Positions 36,187 to 46,094 of a DNA stretch of 64,000 nt are shown here, one piece after another. The stretch is from Nocardia sputorum (GTDB lineage Bacteria; Actinomycetota; Actinomycetes; Mycobacteriales; Mycobacteriaceae). A program made the position numbers and the translations under genes. The notes under the pieces were generated by a model. It ran no database searches and was not told the DNA's origin. It saw only the letters and a list, made by a program, of their open reading frames with translations. Where the stretch lies: the NCBI RefSeq assembly GCF_027924405.1, contig NZ_AP026978.1:1240001-1304000 (forward strand), given 5' to 3'. Position 1 is the stretch's first letter, and the number at the start of each line of letters is the position of its first letter.

Positions 36187-37575
36187 TTAGATGAGCACGA
36201 CACCTTCGGCGACGCCGATCGCCCGCAGGTCGCGGTACCAGCGCTCGACCGGGTGTTCCTTGGTGAAGCCGTGACCGCCGAGCAACTGCACGCCGTCGAG
36301 GCCGATCTGCATGCCCTTGTCGGTGGCGAGCTTGCGGGCCAGCGCAGCCTCCCGGCCGAAGGACAGGCCCTGCTCCGCGCGCGAAGCGCCGCGCAGCGTG
36401 ACCAGCCGCAGGCCGTCGAGTTCGATCGCGATGTTGGCGACCATGAACGCCACCGCCTGGCGGTGCGAGATCGGCTCACCGAACGCTTCACGCTCGTTGA
36501 CGTAGGGGATCACGTAGTCCAGCACCGCCCGGCTGGTGCCCGCCGCCAGGGAAGCCCACCCGAGGCGGGCCAAGCGCACGGCATCGGCGTACTCCTCGGC
36601 GCGGGTCGCCGCGTCACCGTCGCCCAGGACGGCGTCGGCGCCGACCGCGACGTTGTCCAGGATCAGCCGGCCGAGGCCGGCGGCGCGCAGACCCATGCTC
36701 GGGTCGGCCTCCACGACCAGGCCGGGCGCGTCCGACTCCACGATGAACAGCGCCGGACGGCCATCGAGCTCGGCGGCGATCAGGAACAGCTCGGCGTCGG
36801 CCGCGGCGGGCACCAGGCTCTTGACGCCCGAGATGCGGTAGCCGCTCGGCGAGCGCACCGCCTTGGTCTCCAGGGCGAACGGGTCGAACAGCGCGCGCGG
36901 CTCGCTGATCACGACCGAGGCCTGCGGCACGTTCTCGCCGGTGAAGGAGGGCAGGTAGGTCTTCTGCTGTGCGTCGCTGCCCCATTGCGAGAGCGCGACC
37001 GCGACGCCGCTGGGCGCCAGGATGGGCAGGGCCAAGCCCATGTCACCGTGCGCCAGCGCCTCGGCGACCAGCGAGTTGGTCACCGCACCACGCTCGGAGG
37101 CCGCACCCTCGAGTTCCTCGGGCACGTTGATCAAGGTGATGCCGAGTTCGGCGGCGCGCTCGAGCAGGTCGCGCGGCGCCTTGGCGGCGTTGTCGGCCTC
37201 GTAGGCAGCCGGACGCAGGATCTCGGCGGCGAATTCCTTCACCGTCTCGACGATCATCTGCTGCTCGTCGGTCGGCGTCAGGTCGAAGAAGTCCTTGTTC
37301 TTCGCCTCGTTGGCCGCCAGGCGCTTGGGGGCGCCGGTGCCCGCGACCTTCGCGAACGCGCGGGTCGCCGCGCCGAGCGTGCGGAAGCCGGTCTTCGTGC
37401 CCTCGTAGGTGACGCGCTCGATCGGCTTGCGCAGGTTGTATTTCTCGGCCAGTTCCGACCCGGTGAGAGTCGTCATGACCCGCATCGCCGCGCCCATCCA
37501 ATCCCGCTTGGGTTGGTTCAGGCCGACCGCGGACGTATCTGGACGTCGCTTCGTCGCGCTGTCTCGAGTGCTCAT
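36187..37575 (-). CDS. fadE24: Acyl-CoA dehydrogenase, FadE24-like
   Basis: 462 residues; three start codons in a row (GTG 37581, ATG 37578, ATG 37575) make the exact start uncertain. An N-terminal extension of about 95 residues precedes FFDLTPTDEQQMIVETVKEF, where the dehydrogenase domain begins. VISEPRALFDPFALETKA replaces the usual substrate/FAD loop, and QIGLDGVQLLGGHGFTKEHP is typical at the end. The length and sequence match the mycobacterial FadE24 type. Twin palindromes lie 48-85 bases upstream and probably control both genes. Confidence 0.87.
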   Translation of the reverse strand: MSTRDSATKRRPDTSAVGLNQPKRDWMGAAMRVMTTLTGSELAEKYNLRKPIERVTYEGTKTGFRTLGAATRAFAKVAGTGAPKRLAANEAKNKDFFDLTPTDEQQMIVETVKEFAAEILRPAAYEADNAAKAPRDLLERAAELGITLINVPEELEGAASERGAVTNSLVAEALAHGDMGLALPILAPSGVAVALSQWGSDAQQKTYLPSFTGENVPQASVVISEPRALFDPFALETKAVRSPSGYRISGVKSLVPAAADAELFLIAAELDGRPALFIVESDAPGLVVEADPSMGLRAAGLGRLILDNVAVGADAVLGDGDAATRAEEYADAVRLARLGWASLAAGTSRAVLDYVIPYVNEREAFGEPISHRQAVAFMVANIAIELDGLRLVTLRGASRAEQGLSFGREAALARKLATDKGMQIGLDGVQLLGGHGFTKEHPVERWYRDLRAIGVAEGVVLI

Positions 37576-37622
37576 CATCACCTGTTTTCTCGGATGGGTT
37601 GGTGCGGTCTGTCCCCAGCTAT

Positions 37623-37659
37623 CTTACTCCGGAGTAAGGCTATCTTACTGCCGAGTAAG
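37623..37659. promoter_or_regulatory. Twin CTTACT...AGTAAG palindromes, operator pair
   Basis: CTTACTCCGGAGTAAG (37623-37638) is perfect; CTTACT-GCCG-AGTAAG (37644-37659) has perfect arms. Their centres are 21 bases apart, two helical turns, so two dimers would bind the same face. They lie directly upstream of fadE24-fadE23. Confidence 0.85.
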
Positions 37660-38064
37660 AAGCGCGTCGAGGTGCAGCATACGCCCGGAATCCACACCTT
37701 GCTGGACAAGTGCCCAAAGTTGCGTCCCGGGGTCGGTAGGCTTCCCCGCCGCGCGTCGTGCTATGCCTCCCGTCGCGATGAGCTGCGCTTTCGGGAAAAC
37801 GGACGGACGTGTCGGGCCGGATAGCCGGATTCACCGCCGCATGTTCGCCTCGCTCCAAGGCTATGGCGGTGATCGATGCAGAACCGTTATGGATCCGGCA
37901 GGGGCAGATCCCGTCCCACGAATGGGCTGTGAACGATGCGGCCCGGCCCGGCGCAGGCTCGAACACGGCGCCGGTGCCATGGGCAGCGGCGCGGTCGCGC
38001 ATGGTGGCGACAGGGATGCCGACGGAGGCCGGGTGGCGGTGTCGCCGTGATTACAATCCGACGC
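37660..38064. other. Gene-free stretch
   Basis: 405 bases between the twin palindromes and the Uma2 gene. A 120-codon minus-strand frame (38002-37640) runs into the operators and has no protein-like character. I see nothing else. Confidence 0.45.
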
Positions 38065-38688
38065 ATGTCAGCGATCTTCGACTGGGCCAGGCCGGACAAC
38101 GTACAGCCCGAGCCGATCACAGTCGACATCTGGCGCGAGCTGCCCGAAGAGTTCTGCCGCTTGGTCGAGGTGGTGAACGGGGATGCGGTCCGTTGCGAGT
38201 CTCCGAACAGGGCACATCAGAAAGCCGTCCACCGACTACTGGCAATGCTGGAATCGGCCGCTCGCGAATACATGGCCGAAGATCCGTCGGCATGCCTGTA
38301 CGCCAACCATGACTTCGACGTGGTGCTCTGGGAAGTGCCCCGGGCGACTATTCGTCGCCCCGACATCGCACTGTTCGAGTGCGTGCCTGCGGATGTCCGG
38401 CCGATGCCCGCGCGCCATATGAAGATCGCTGTCGAGATCATCTCGCCCAGTCATGTCAAAATCGACCGGCTCGAGAAGATGAGCGAATACGCGGCGGCCG
38501 GAATTCCGTGGTACTGGCTGGTCAGTGTGTCGGACACCGAGGTGACCGTCATCGAGACCTACGGCCTCGACCACAGCGTCGGTCACTACCGGCTCGCTCG
38601 TGTCCTGAAGCCGCAGACGGCGTTCGCCGTCGACCTGCCGATCCGAATTCAACTCGATTGGGACGAACTGACCGACCTTGTGTTGTGA
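38065..38688 (+). CDS. Uma2-family (DUF820) putative nuclease
   Basis: 207 residues from ATG at 38065. The Uma2 family has a PD-(D/E)xK fold; here RRPDIALFECV gives the Asp and MKIAVEIISPSHVK the Glu, though the usual Lys of ExK is replaced. WYWLVSVSDTEVTVIE is a typical late block. The family is widespread in cyanobacteria and actinomycetes with unclear function. No partner gene of a mobile element or toxin pair is next to it. Confidence 0.82.
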   Translation: MSAIFDWARPDNVQPEPITVDIWRELPEEFCRLVEVVNGDAVRCESPNRAHQKAVHRLLAMLESAAREYMAEDPSACLYANHDFDVVLWEVPRATIRRPDIALFECVPADVRPMPARHMKIAVEIISPSHVKIDRLEKMSEYAAAGIPWYWLVSVSDTEVTVIETYGLDHSVGHYRLARVLKPQTAFAVDLPIRIQLDWDELTDLVL

Positions 38689-38716
38689 GTCGCCATCGGG
38701 TCGGCCGCTGTGCGGG

Positions 38717-38746
38717 CGGGCCGGTGGCACTGCGGCCACCGGCCCG
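38717..38746. terminator. Hairpin between convergent Uma2 and ftsX genes
   Basis: 12-bp arms CGGGCCGGTGGC (38717-38728) and GCCACCGGCCCG (38735-38746) with a 6-base loop. Confidence 0.8.
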
Positions 38747-38751
38747 GCCGA

Positions 38752-39657
38752 TCACTCGCGCACGTAGTACCGCAGCGTCGCGTAGGCCGTGATGGCCGCG
38801 AAGACGACGCCGACCGGGGCGATGACCAGCGCGGTCATCGCGATGTCGTCGCCGGTGATGCGGGGGAACACCTTGCTGGCGAACAGGTCGCCGAGGGCCC
38901 GGTCGATCACCAGCGGGCGGGCGATGAGCAGGCCCAGCATGGCGAGTACCGAACCGGCCAGCGCGGCGACCACGGCCTCGAGCAGGAACGGCAACTGGGT
39001 GTACCAGCGGGTCGCGCCGACCAATCGCATGATGCCGACCTCGGTGCGCCGGGTGAACGCGGCGATCTGCACCATGTTCGCGATCAGCATCACCGCCGCC
39101 AGCGCCTGCAGCACGGCCAGACCGAACGCCGCGTTGCGCAATCCGTCGAACAGGCTGACCAACCGGTCCACGATGTCCTTGTCGTTGCGCACCATGCCGA
39201 CGCCAGGGCGGTCGTAGTACTTCTCGTAGATGGTGGGGTAGAGCTCCGCATCCGCCATCTTCACCCGCAGCGACGCGGGCAGCGGCGTCTCGCTGACGTA
39301 CTTGGCCAGCTCGGGCTGGTCCTTGAAGGTCTTCTCCTTGGCCTCCCGGACCGCTTCCTCCCGGTTGAGGAACTGGACCGACTCCACGCCGCTGGTCGCC
39401 TTCAGATCCGCCATGAGCGCCCGGCACGGGTCCTGCGAGCAGTCCGGGTCGTTGGCCGACACGTCCTCGGTGAGGTACAGCCGCACCTCCAGCCGATCCA
39501 GGAAGTACTGCTCGGTCTTGTCCGCGATCCGCACCGCCAGCAGGCCCCCACCGAGCATGGTGAGCGAGACCGCGGTGGTCAGGATCATCGCGATGGTCAT
39601 CGTGACATTGCGGCGCAGGCCGGCGGCGACCTCGCCGAACAGGAAGCTCGCGCGCAT
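38752..39657 (-). CDS. ftsX: Cell division protein FtsX
   Basis: 301 residues, close to the mycobacterial length. One N-terminal helix (TIAMILTTAVSLTMLGGGLL), an outer domain with two Cys (DPDCSQDPCRALM), then three helices at the C-terminus. It is the membrane part of the FtsEX complex that activates peptidoglycan hydrolases (RipC in mycobacteria) at the septum. Its ATG overlaps the ftsE stop (TAATG). smpB, which follows ftsX in M. tuberculosis, is not here but at 50661. Confidence 0.95.
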   Translation of the reverse strand: MRASFLFGEVAAGLRRNVTMTIAMILTTAVSLTMLGGGLLAVRIADKTEQYFLDRLEVRLYLTEDVSANDPDCSQDPCRALMADLKATSGVESVQFLNREEAVREAKEKTFKDQPELAKYVSETPLPASLRVKMADAELYPTIYEKYYDRPGVGMVRNDKDIVDRLVSLFDGLRNAAFGLAVLQALAAVMLIANMVQIAAFTRRTEVGIMRLVGATRWYTQLPFLLEAVVAALAGSVLAMLGLLIARPLVIDRALGDLFASKVFPRITGDDIAMTALVIAPVGVVFAAITAYATLRYYVRE

Positions 39658-40346
39658 TACCGGCCCACCCCGTACACGCCCGTCGCCTCGTCCCGGACCA
39701 GGCGCCCGTGGTCGAGTTCCACCACCCGCCTGCGCATCGCGTCGACGATGTGATTGTCGTGGGTGGCCATCACCACCGTGGTGCCGATGCGGTTGATCCG
39801 CTCCAGCAGCATCATGATGTCCGCGCTGGTGTCGGGATCGAGGTTGCCGGTCGGCTCGTCGGCCAGCAGCACCAGCGGCCGGTTCACGAAAGCCCGCGCG
39901 ATCGCGACCCGCTGCTGCTCACCACCGGAGAGCTCGGTCGGCAACCGGTCGGCCTTGCCGCCGAGGCCGACCATGTCGAGCACCTCGGGGACGGTGCGGT
40001 CGATGACTTGGCGCCGTTTGCCGATGACCTCCAGCGCGAACGCGACGTTCTGGTACACGGTTTTCTGCTGCAACAGCCGGAAGTCCTGGAAGACGCACCC
40101 GATGCGCTGGCGCAACTTGGGCACCTTGCGGCCGGGCAACCGGTCGACCCGGAAATCGGACACCCGGATCTCGCCCGCCGTGGGCGTCTCCTCTTTCAAT
40201 AGCAAGCGCATGAAGGTCGACTTGCCCGAGCCGGACGGTCCGATGATGAAGACGAACTCGCCCTTGCCCACATCGACGGTGATGTTGTCCAGCGCGGGTC
40301 GCGTCGAGGTCTTGTACGACTTGGTCACGTTCCGCATGGTGATCAC
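39657..40346 (-). CDS. ftsE: Cell division ATP-binding protein FtsE
   Basis: 229 residues from GTG at 40346, equal to the mycobacterial protein. Walker [10 protein letters not shown], the Q-loop in CVFQDFRLL, the signature [14 protein letters not shown] and Walker [10 protein letters not shown] are intact. It drives FtsX by ATP hydrolysis on the inner face of the membrane. The stop overlaps the ftsX start. Confidence 0.96.
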   Translation of the reverse strand: MITMRNVTKSYKTSTRPALDNITVDVGKGEFVFIIGPSGSGKSTFMRLLLKEETPTAGEIRVSDFRVDRLPGRKVPKLRQRIGCVFQDFRLLQQKTVYQNVAFALEVIGKRRQVIDRTVPEVLDMVGLGGKADRLPTELSGGEQQRVAIARAFVNRPLVLLADEPTGNLDPDTSADIMMLLERINRIGTTVVMATHDNHIVDAMRRRVVELDHGRLVRDEATGVYGVGR

Positions 40347-40429
40347 GGGGAGCCAGTGTAACCAGCAACCGGTCGCGGCCTGCGTCGTCAACCGTGGGAG
40401 ACAGCGCGGCGGCGGTCCGTCCGCTCGGC

Positions 40430-40585
40430 TCAGCGGGCCGGCGGGTCAGTGAACACCGCTGCCGGAACAGCGTTGACCAGGGTGGCCGGAGCGGTGGTGG
40501 TCTCCTCGGGTTTGACGAAGACGTACAGCACGAACGTGGCGACCCAGGTTGCCATCAGGATCGCCGTGGATCTACGTGGTCTCAC
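40430..40585 (-). CDS. Small single-helix membrane protein between mscS and ftsE
   Basis: 51 residues from GTG at 40585: a basic start (RPRRS), one helix ([19 protein letters not shown]), then a Thr/Pro/Ala tail. Its start overlaps the end of the MscS gene by 14 bases and ftsE follows 83 bases later. A small membrane protein holds the same place (Rv3103c) in M. tuberculosis, though that one is longer. Function unknown. Confidence 0.7.
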   Translation of the reverse strand: MRPRRSTAILMATWVATFVLYVFVKPEETTTAPATLVNAVPAAVFTDPPAR

Positions 40586-41432
40586 TGATTCCCTCCCGGC
40601 GCAGCGCCGCGGCGACTCGCACCCGCAGCTCGCGTCCGACGTCGAACTGTTTACCCGGCAACGTTCGGGCAACCATTCGGATGTTCATCTGGTCGACGGT
40701 GAGGTCTTCCACACCCATGACGGTGGGCTCGTCGAGCAGCAACGGCTTCAACCGAGCATCCTCGTACGCCTTTGTACCGACCTCGTGCAGGATCTCGTTG
40801 ACCCTGGTGATGTCAGCGCTGGCGGCCACCGGCACGTCGATCGCGGCGCGCGCCCAGTCCTTGGACAGGTTCGTCACTTTCACGATCTGCCCGTTGGGCA
40901 CCGTGATCACCTCACCGTCCGCGTTGCGCAGCGTAGTGATCCGCAGCGTGACGTCCTCGACCGTACCTTCCGCCTGCTCCGCGGCTCCAGTCACCGCGAT
41001 CCGGACCACATCGCCGAACCCGTACTGCCGCTCCGTGATCAGGAAGAACCCGGCGAGGATGTCCTGCACGATGCGCTGCGCGCCGAAACCGAGCGCGGCG
41101 CCGAGCACCGCGGCGGGCGCGACCAACCCGGTGACGGCGAAGCCGAGCCGCCGCAGCACCTCCATGGTGATCAGCACGTAGACGATGGTCAGCACCACCC
41201 ACGTGATCACCTGGGCCAGCGCGTGCCGATGTTTGGCAGCCTCGGTGCGCACCAGCGCGTCGCTGCTGCGGAATCCGGCGTCGATCCGGCGGGTGACCCG
41301 GTCGCGCAGGTACGTGGCGAGCCGGCTGAACAGGATGGCGCCGAGGATGAGCAGCACGATCTCCAGGCCCGAACCGCGTAGCCACGTGGTGAAACCGGTG
41401 GAAGCGATCGCCTGGATTCCCGCGACATTCAT
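40572..41432 (-). CDS. MscS-family mechanosensitive channel
   Basis: 286 residues. Three N-terminal helices, then the pore-lining helix with Gly/Ala packing (LVAPAAVLGAALGFGAQRIV, here cut to the visible core) and the beta domain start FGDVVRIAVTG, then ITTLRNADGEVITVPNG, the MscS hallmark. It releases solutes on osmotic downshock. The gene is fixed between prfB and ftsE in mycobacteria too. Confidence 0.92.
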   Translation of the reverse strand: MNVAGIQAIASTGFTTWLRGSGLEIVLLILGAILFSRLATYLRDRVTRRIDAGFRSSDALVRTEAAKHRHALAQVITWVVLTIVYVLITMEVLRRLGFAVTGLVAPAAVLGAALGFGAQRIVQDILAGFFLITERQYGFGDVVRIAVTGAAEQAEGTVEDVTLRITTLRNADGEVITVPNGQIVKVTNLSKDWARAAIDVPVAASADITRVNEILHEVGTKAYEDARLKPLLLDEPTVMGVEDLTVDQMNIRMVARTLPGKQFDVGRELRVRVAAALRREGISETT

Positions 41433-42548
41433 CTAGCTTCCCTGCTCTCGCATTCGCCAGCGGATACCCGACTCGATGAACCCGTCGATGTCGCCGTCGA
41501 GCACCGCCGACGGATTGTTGACCTCGTAGTTCGTCCGCAGGTCCTTGACCATCTGGTAGGGGTGCAGCACGTAGGAGCGCATCTGGTTGCCCCAGGACGC
41601 GCCCTCGTTGGTCTTCAGCGCGTCCATCTCCGCGCGCTCTTCCTGCCGCTTGCGCTCCAAGAGCTTGGCCTGCAGCACGCGCATGGCCGAGATCTTGTTC
41701 TGCAGCTGGGATTTCTCGTTCTGGCAGGTGACCACGATGCCGGTGGGCAGGTGGGTAATGCGGACCGCGGAGTCGGTCGTGTTGACGCTCTGGCCACCGG
41801 GGCCCGACGAGCGGTACACGTCGACGCGGATCTCCGTCTCGGGCACCTCGATATGGTCGGTGGTCTCGACCACGGGTAGCACCTCGACCTCCGCGAAGGA
41901 TGTCTGGCGGCGGCCCTGGTTGTCGAACGGGCTGATGCGAACCAGCCGGTGCGTGCCCATCTCTACCGACAGCGTGCCGTAGGCGTAAGGCGTCTTCACC
42001 GCGAAGGTGGCGCTCTTGATGCCCGCTTCCTCGGCGTAGGAGGTGTCGTAGACCTCGACGCCGTACTTGTGCCGGTCCGCCCAGCGGATGTACATGCGCA
42101 TCAGCATCTCGGCCCAGTCGGCGGCGTCCACGCCACCGGCGCCGGAGCGGATGTTCACCAGCGCGTCGCGCTTGTCGTACTCGCCCGACAGCAGCGTGCG
42201 GACCTCCATCGCCTCCACGTCGCTGCGCAGCGCGGCGCGCTCGGCGTCGGCCTCGGCGAGCGCGGTGGCCTTGGCCTCGCCCTCTTCCTCCTCGGCCAGC
42301 TCGTAGAGCACCGGCATGTCGTCGAGCCGCTGGCGCAGCTCCTCCACCCGGCGCAGTTCACCCTGGGCGTGCGACAGCTCACTGGTCACCCGCTGGGCGT
42401 GGTCCTGGTCGTTCCACAGGTCGGGGTCGGCGGCCTGATGTTCGAGCTCGTCGATACGACGGCGGAGCTCGTCGATGTCGAGGACCGATTCGACCGTCTT
42501 CAGGGTGGCGTCGAGTTCGGCGAGATCAGCGGAAACGTCAGGATGCAC
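41433..42548 (-). CDS. prfB: Peptide chain release factor 2
   Basis: 371 residues from GTG at 42548. The catalytic GGQ is in [16 protein letters not shown], and the RF2 stop-codon region includes [12 protein letters not shown] with SPF. There is no programmed frameshift: one frame covers the whole protein, as in other actinobacteria. It ends translation at UAA and UGA. The mscS start lies right after it, so this is the head of the prfB-ftsX transcript. Confidence 0.96.
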   Translation of the reverse strand: MHPDVSADLAELDATLKTVESVLDIDELRRRIDELEHQAADPDLWNDQDHAQRVTSELSHAQGELRRVEELRQRLDDMPVLYELAEEEEGEAKATALAEADAERAALRSDVEAMEVRTLLSGEYDKRDALVNIRSGAGGVDAADWAEMLMRMYIRWADRHKYGVEVYDTSYAEEAGIKSATFAVKTPYAYGTLSVEMGTHRLVRISPFDNQGRRQTSFAEVEVLPVVETTDHIEVPETEIRVDVYRSSGPGGQSVNTTDSAVRITHLPTGIVVTCQNEKSQLQNKISAMRVLQAKLLERKRQEERAEMDALKTNEGASWGNQMRSYVLHPYQMVKDLRTNYEVNNPSAVLDGDIDGFIESGIRWRMREQGS

Positions 42549-43245
42549 GATCGTCAAGCCTAGCTGCCTCTCCGTGACGGCAGCACACGAGTGCACGCGG
42601 GATGACCGGGGGCGGCGTCGGCGCGGGTGGCCTGCGCCGGGCGCTGGCCGAAACGGCGGATCGCCGGGACGTCATGCACTCGCTTCCCGGCCGCCGCCGG
42701 GTGGCTGTGCTGTGACGTACGCCTCATGAGTTCCTACCCTAAACGGCGACGGTGCTTGGCGCAGTTCGGGTTTGGATTTCGCGGCGGAGGTGACCGCTCC
42801 TCCGCCCGAGGGATACCGGTCGGGCGCATCCGTCGTCTCGCCGATCGCGCGGGTACCGGGCGGGGGCGGTGTGTCGAACCGCACTCTTTCCGCCGCGTGT
42901 TCGCCGTGAGCGGAGTCCGTGCGACTGGTCGCCGGCAAGCGAGTCGCGCGACGCCGCTCACGTTCGCGTTCGGCTGGGGATCGGAATGTCGATCTCGACC
43001 GGCAGCCGCTCTCGCGGTGCCGAGCGGTCGGAACCGGTATCGGGGAACGGGCGAGAGCAAGTCACCATTCGCAGGACCGGCGGAGCGTCGAGACGACTGT
43101 TCTCTATTGCGCGGCGATCGGCTCGGCACTGGGACACCATGCCAATCGATCCAGTCGTCCGCCAGGGTTGCGGCCAGTCGATATGCGCCCCCCGACCCCG
43201 ACCGTGGGTTGTGGGTCTGCCGAGCGAGTCTCGCGGTACCTCCGC
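42549..43245. other. Large gene-free stretch
   Basis: 697 bases between prfB and the XRE gene. It must hold the prfB promoter. Several long frames exist but all lack ribosome sites and show Arg/Ser/Pro-rich shadow composition. I see no RNA structure or remnant that I can name. Confidence 0.5.
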
Positions 43246-44106
43246 TCAGCCCGAGACCGCGCGCAAACCGCCGGGGCGGCGACCGGCGAGTGCGTCGAGG
43301 GCCGCGGCGGTGGCGTCGTCGGCCGGGAGATAGACGATGACGCGCTGGTCGTCGTCCGCGGAGAGCTCGAGGGACTCGTAGGCCAGGCGCAGCGATCCGG
43401 CCTCCGGATGGGCGAGACGGGTGACGCCGGTGGCGGCGGCCAAACTCGGCACGGTGTCCACCCGGTCGGCGAAGGCCGGGCCCACGGTGACGGTGAGCTC
43501 GTCGGCCAAGGCGGCGATGTGCGCGTCGGCGCGGAACGGGCCCTGCTTCAATGTGGCGACCATCTCATCGGCGACGTGGTCCCAATCCGCGTAGAGATCC
43601 CGTGCGCCGGGTCGGCAGAAGACGAAACGCGCCAGATTGGGCGGGGTGCCAGGTCCGTCGAAGAGCCCGGTCGGCGCCATCAGCCGGTGGTAACCGTCGG
43701 TGTGGGCGAGCACTTCGGTCAGGCGGTTGACCACCACGGCGGGCGCGGGTTCGAGCCGGTCCAGGATCGCGCGCACCGTCGGTCGCACCTCGCGCAGCGG
43801 CTGCGCGTCGCCCATGCAGGTGAACCCGCTGTCCACCGACTTGCTCAACCGGTGCAGGTGGACGCGCTCGGCGGGGCTCAACCGCAAGGCGTCCGCGAGC
43901 GCGGACAGCACCGGGGGCGAGGGCCGCCGGTCGCGCCCCTGCTCGAGGCGCGTGACGTACTCGACGCTCACTCCGGCCAAGGTGGCCAGCTCGGCGCGGC
44001 GCAATCCCGGGGTGCGTCGCCGCGCACCGGTGGGCAAGCCCACCTGGGCGGGCGTCACCGCCTCGCGGCGGGTGCGCAGGAAAAGCCCTAGTTCGTTGTC
44101 GCTCAC
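43246..44106 (-). CDS. XRE-family regulator with MmyB-type sensor domain
   Basis: 286 residues from GTG at 44106. The helix-turn-helix is at GLRRAELATLAGVSVEYVTR followed by LEQGRDRRPSPPVLSAL. The C-terminal 180 residues are MmyB-like (VVVNRLTEVLAHTDGYHRL, then RFVFCRPGARDLYADWD), a fold that may bind a fatty acid or other small ligand. It is divergent from the FMN reductase gene and probably controls it, as such regulators usually do for adjacent oxidoreductases. Confidence 0.9.
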   Translation of the reverse strand: MSDNELGLFLRTRREAVTPAQVGLPTGARRRTPGLRRAELATLAGVSVEYVTRLEQGRDRRPSPPVLSALADALRLSPAERVHLHRLSKSVDSGFTCMGDAQPLREVRPTVRAILDRLEPAPAVVVNRLTEVLAHTDGYHRLMAPTGLFDGPGTPPNLARFVFCRPGARDLYADWDHVADEMVATLKQGPFRADAHIAALADELTVTVGPAFADRVDTVPSLAAATGVTRLAHPEAGSLRLAYESLELSADDDQRVIVYLPADDATAAALDALAGRRPGGLRAVSG

Positions 44107-44245
44107 AGTCCGAACCTAACAAGACGAAACGCCCTCAGGGTGTCCCTGCCACTACCACTCTTACGGCGGTCTCCCTGGGCGGCACGCGGGGCAGCAGATT
44201 GAGTGAGCGGCCCGCCCGGGCCGTTGACACCTGAGGAGGAACAGC

Positions 44246-44842
44246 ATGTCCAACGCCCCACTGAAGCTCGCGGTGATCATCGGCAGCGTCCGGGAAGGTC
44301 GCTTCGGGCCCGTCGTCGCCTCGTGGTTCACCGAGCAGGCACGCCGGCACGGTCTGTTCGAGGTGGACGTCATCGATGTGGCCGAGGCGGACATTCCGTT
44401 GGAGTTGCCCGCCGTGCCGCCCGCGATGGATCCGAACCCTCAGCGCCCCGACGGCATGGCCGACCTCACGCGGCGGCTCACGGCCGCCGATGCCTTCGTC
44501 ATCGTCACGCCCGACTACAACCGCAGCATCCCCGCGTCGCTCAAGGCCGTCATCGACTGGCATTTCACGCAGTGGGACGCGAAGGCGATCGGCTTCGTCG
44601 GCTACAGCGGAGCCTCCGGTGGCCTGCTCGCCATCGAGCACATGCGGCAGATCTTCAACGAACTCAACGCGCACACCGTCCGCAACTATGTGTCGTTCCC
44701 GCGGTACTACCTGCTTTTCGACGAGGAGGGCAAGTTGCGGGAGCCCGAGGAGCCGGCGGCCGCCGCGACGGCGATGCTCGACCAGTTGCACTGGTGGGCG
44801 AGCGCGCTGGCAGCGGCGCGGTCGCTGGAGACTGTGGGATGA
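44246..44842 (+). CDS. NADPH-dependent FMN reductase (flavodoxin fold)
   Basis: 198 residues after an AGGAGG site. Flavin-phosphate loop GSVREGRFG, then TPDYNRSIPASLKAVIDW, which stacks on the isoalloxazine, then VGYSGASGG. It reduces FMN, quinones or chromate-like acceptors with NAD(P)H in the cytoplasm. It is divergent from the XRE regulator. Confidence 0.9.
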   Translation: MSNAPLKLAVIIGSVREGRFGPVVASWFTEQARRHGLFEVDVIDVAEADIPLELPAVPPAMDPNPQRPDGMADLTRRLTAADAFVIVTPDYNRSIPASLKAVIDWHFTQWDAKAIGFVGYSGASGGLLAIEHMRQIFNELNAHTVRNYVSFPRYYLLFDEEGKLREPEEPAAAATAMLDQLHWWASALAAARSLETVG

Positions 44843-45086
44843 CGGCGCGAAGCCGGTACAGCCGCCGATTGCGGTAGCGGGCGCAGTACGGACAGTCGTC
44901 GTTCGCTGCCGCCTCGGTCAGCGACTGTGGGCAGCGAGCCGATGAGGTGGCGGTATTACGCCAGGCACACCGAGGCCTGCCCGGGCCTCGGACGCACGTT
45001 GCGTCCGCGTCCGTTGCCGTTGGGTCGTGACCTGCCCCACACTGGTACGGAATGGCGTGACCAGGCGGACCGATAGGGTGCGAGGC

Positions 45087-45872
45087 GTGGCTGTGTACTC
45101 CTCCGATCTCGAACTCGCCCTGCGACTGGCCGATGCCGCCGACGCGATCACCCGGGCTCGCTTCGGTGCGCTGGATCTGAAGGTCGACGCTAAGCCGGAC
45201 CTGACTCCGGTGTCGGACGCCGATCTCGCCGTGGAACAGGCGATCCGGCAGGTGCTGGCCGAAGCCCGGCCGGACGACGCGGTGCTGGGTGAGGAATTCG
45301 GCGGCGCCGCCGAATTCAGCGGAAGGCAATGGGTGATCGACCCGATCGACGGCACGAAGAACTTCGTGCGCGGCGTGCCCATCTGGGCGACGCTGATCGC
45401 GCTGCTGGAGGACGGCGAACCGGTCGTGGGCGTGGTGAGCGCGCCGGCGCTGGTCCGGCGCTGGTGGGCAGCCGCGGGATCAGGGGCGTGGTCGAGCTTC
45501 GAGGGGCAGGCGAGCGAGCGGATCTCGGTCTCCGCCGTCGGTGAGCTGGGCTCGGCCAGCCTGGCGTTCTCCAGTCTGTCCGGCTGGCACGAGCGCGGCT
45601 TGCGCGAGCAGTTCATCACCTTGACCGACGACGTGTGGCGCGTGCGCGGCTACGGCGATTTCTTCAGTTACTGCCTGCTCGCCGAAGGCGCCGTCGACAT
45701 CGCCTCCGAACCGGAGGTCTCCCTCTGGGATCTGGCCGCCCTGGACATCCTGGTCCGCGAAGCGGGCGGACGTTTCTCCTCGCTGGTCGGCAAGCCAGGG
45801 CCGCACGGTGGCGACGCCATCGCCACCAACGGCCTGTTGCACGACGAGGTCCTCGACCGCCTGCGCGGCTGA
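45087..45872 (+). CDS. hisN: Histidinol-phosphatase (inositol-monophosphatase family)
   Basis: 261 residues from GTG at 45087; another GTG two codons on is possible. Metal-binding motifs: [22 protein letters not shown] and [15 protein letters not shown]. The sequence is very like M. tuberculosis Rv3137, which is the histidinol-phosphate phosphatase HisN. It removes phosphate from histidinol phosphate, the penultimate part of His synthesis. Other his genes are not in the window. Confidence 0.9.
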   Translation: MAVYSSDLELALRLADAADAITRARFGALDLKVDAKPDLTPVSDADLAVEQAIRQVLAEARPDDAVLGEEFGGAAEFSGRQWVIDPIDGTKNFVRGVPIWATLIALLEDGEPVVGVVSAPALVRRWWAAAGSGAWSSFEGQASERISVSAVGELGSASLAFSSLSGWHERGLREQFITLTDDVWRVRGYGDFFSYCLLAEGAVDIASEPEVSLWDLAALDILVREAGGRFSSLVGKPGPHGGDAIATNGLLHDEVLDRLRG

Positions 45873-46094
45873 GGGCTCCGTTTCGCCGATCCTGCGCTCC
45901 GGGGAAACCTTCATCGGCCGATCACGCAGGCGCGAGGTGGTCGGCGTTCGCGGTCATGGCCGTGCACGCGACGGCGAGTACCGCGCCGAGCGGGTGCGCG
46001 CCGAATAGTGGCAGCCGCCACGACGGGCGCGTTTCGACCACTTTCGCCGGATGCGTGCAACCCGGCGACTCCGGCTTCCGCCAGCCGTTCCGAT

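Noticed and set aside
37640..38002. A 120-codon minus-strand frame before fadE24
   Set aside because: It runs into the twin palindromes, has no ribosome site and no recognisable protein character.
41433..42548. Possible programmed frameshift in prfB
   Set aside because: The whole protein is in one frame; no in-frame UGA near codon 25 as in E. coli.
42597..43245. Several open frames in the prfB-XRE gap
   Set aside because: All are Arg/Ser/Pro-rich with no start signals; they fit chance frames in G/C-rich DNA.
44664..45329. Minus-strand Cys-containing frame (DDCPYCARYRNRRLY) between the FMN reductase and hisN
   Set aside because: Attractive CxxC, but it overlaps two real genes on the other strand, has no good start and no family.
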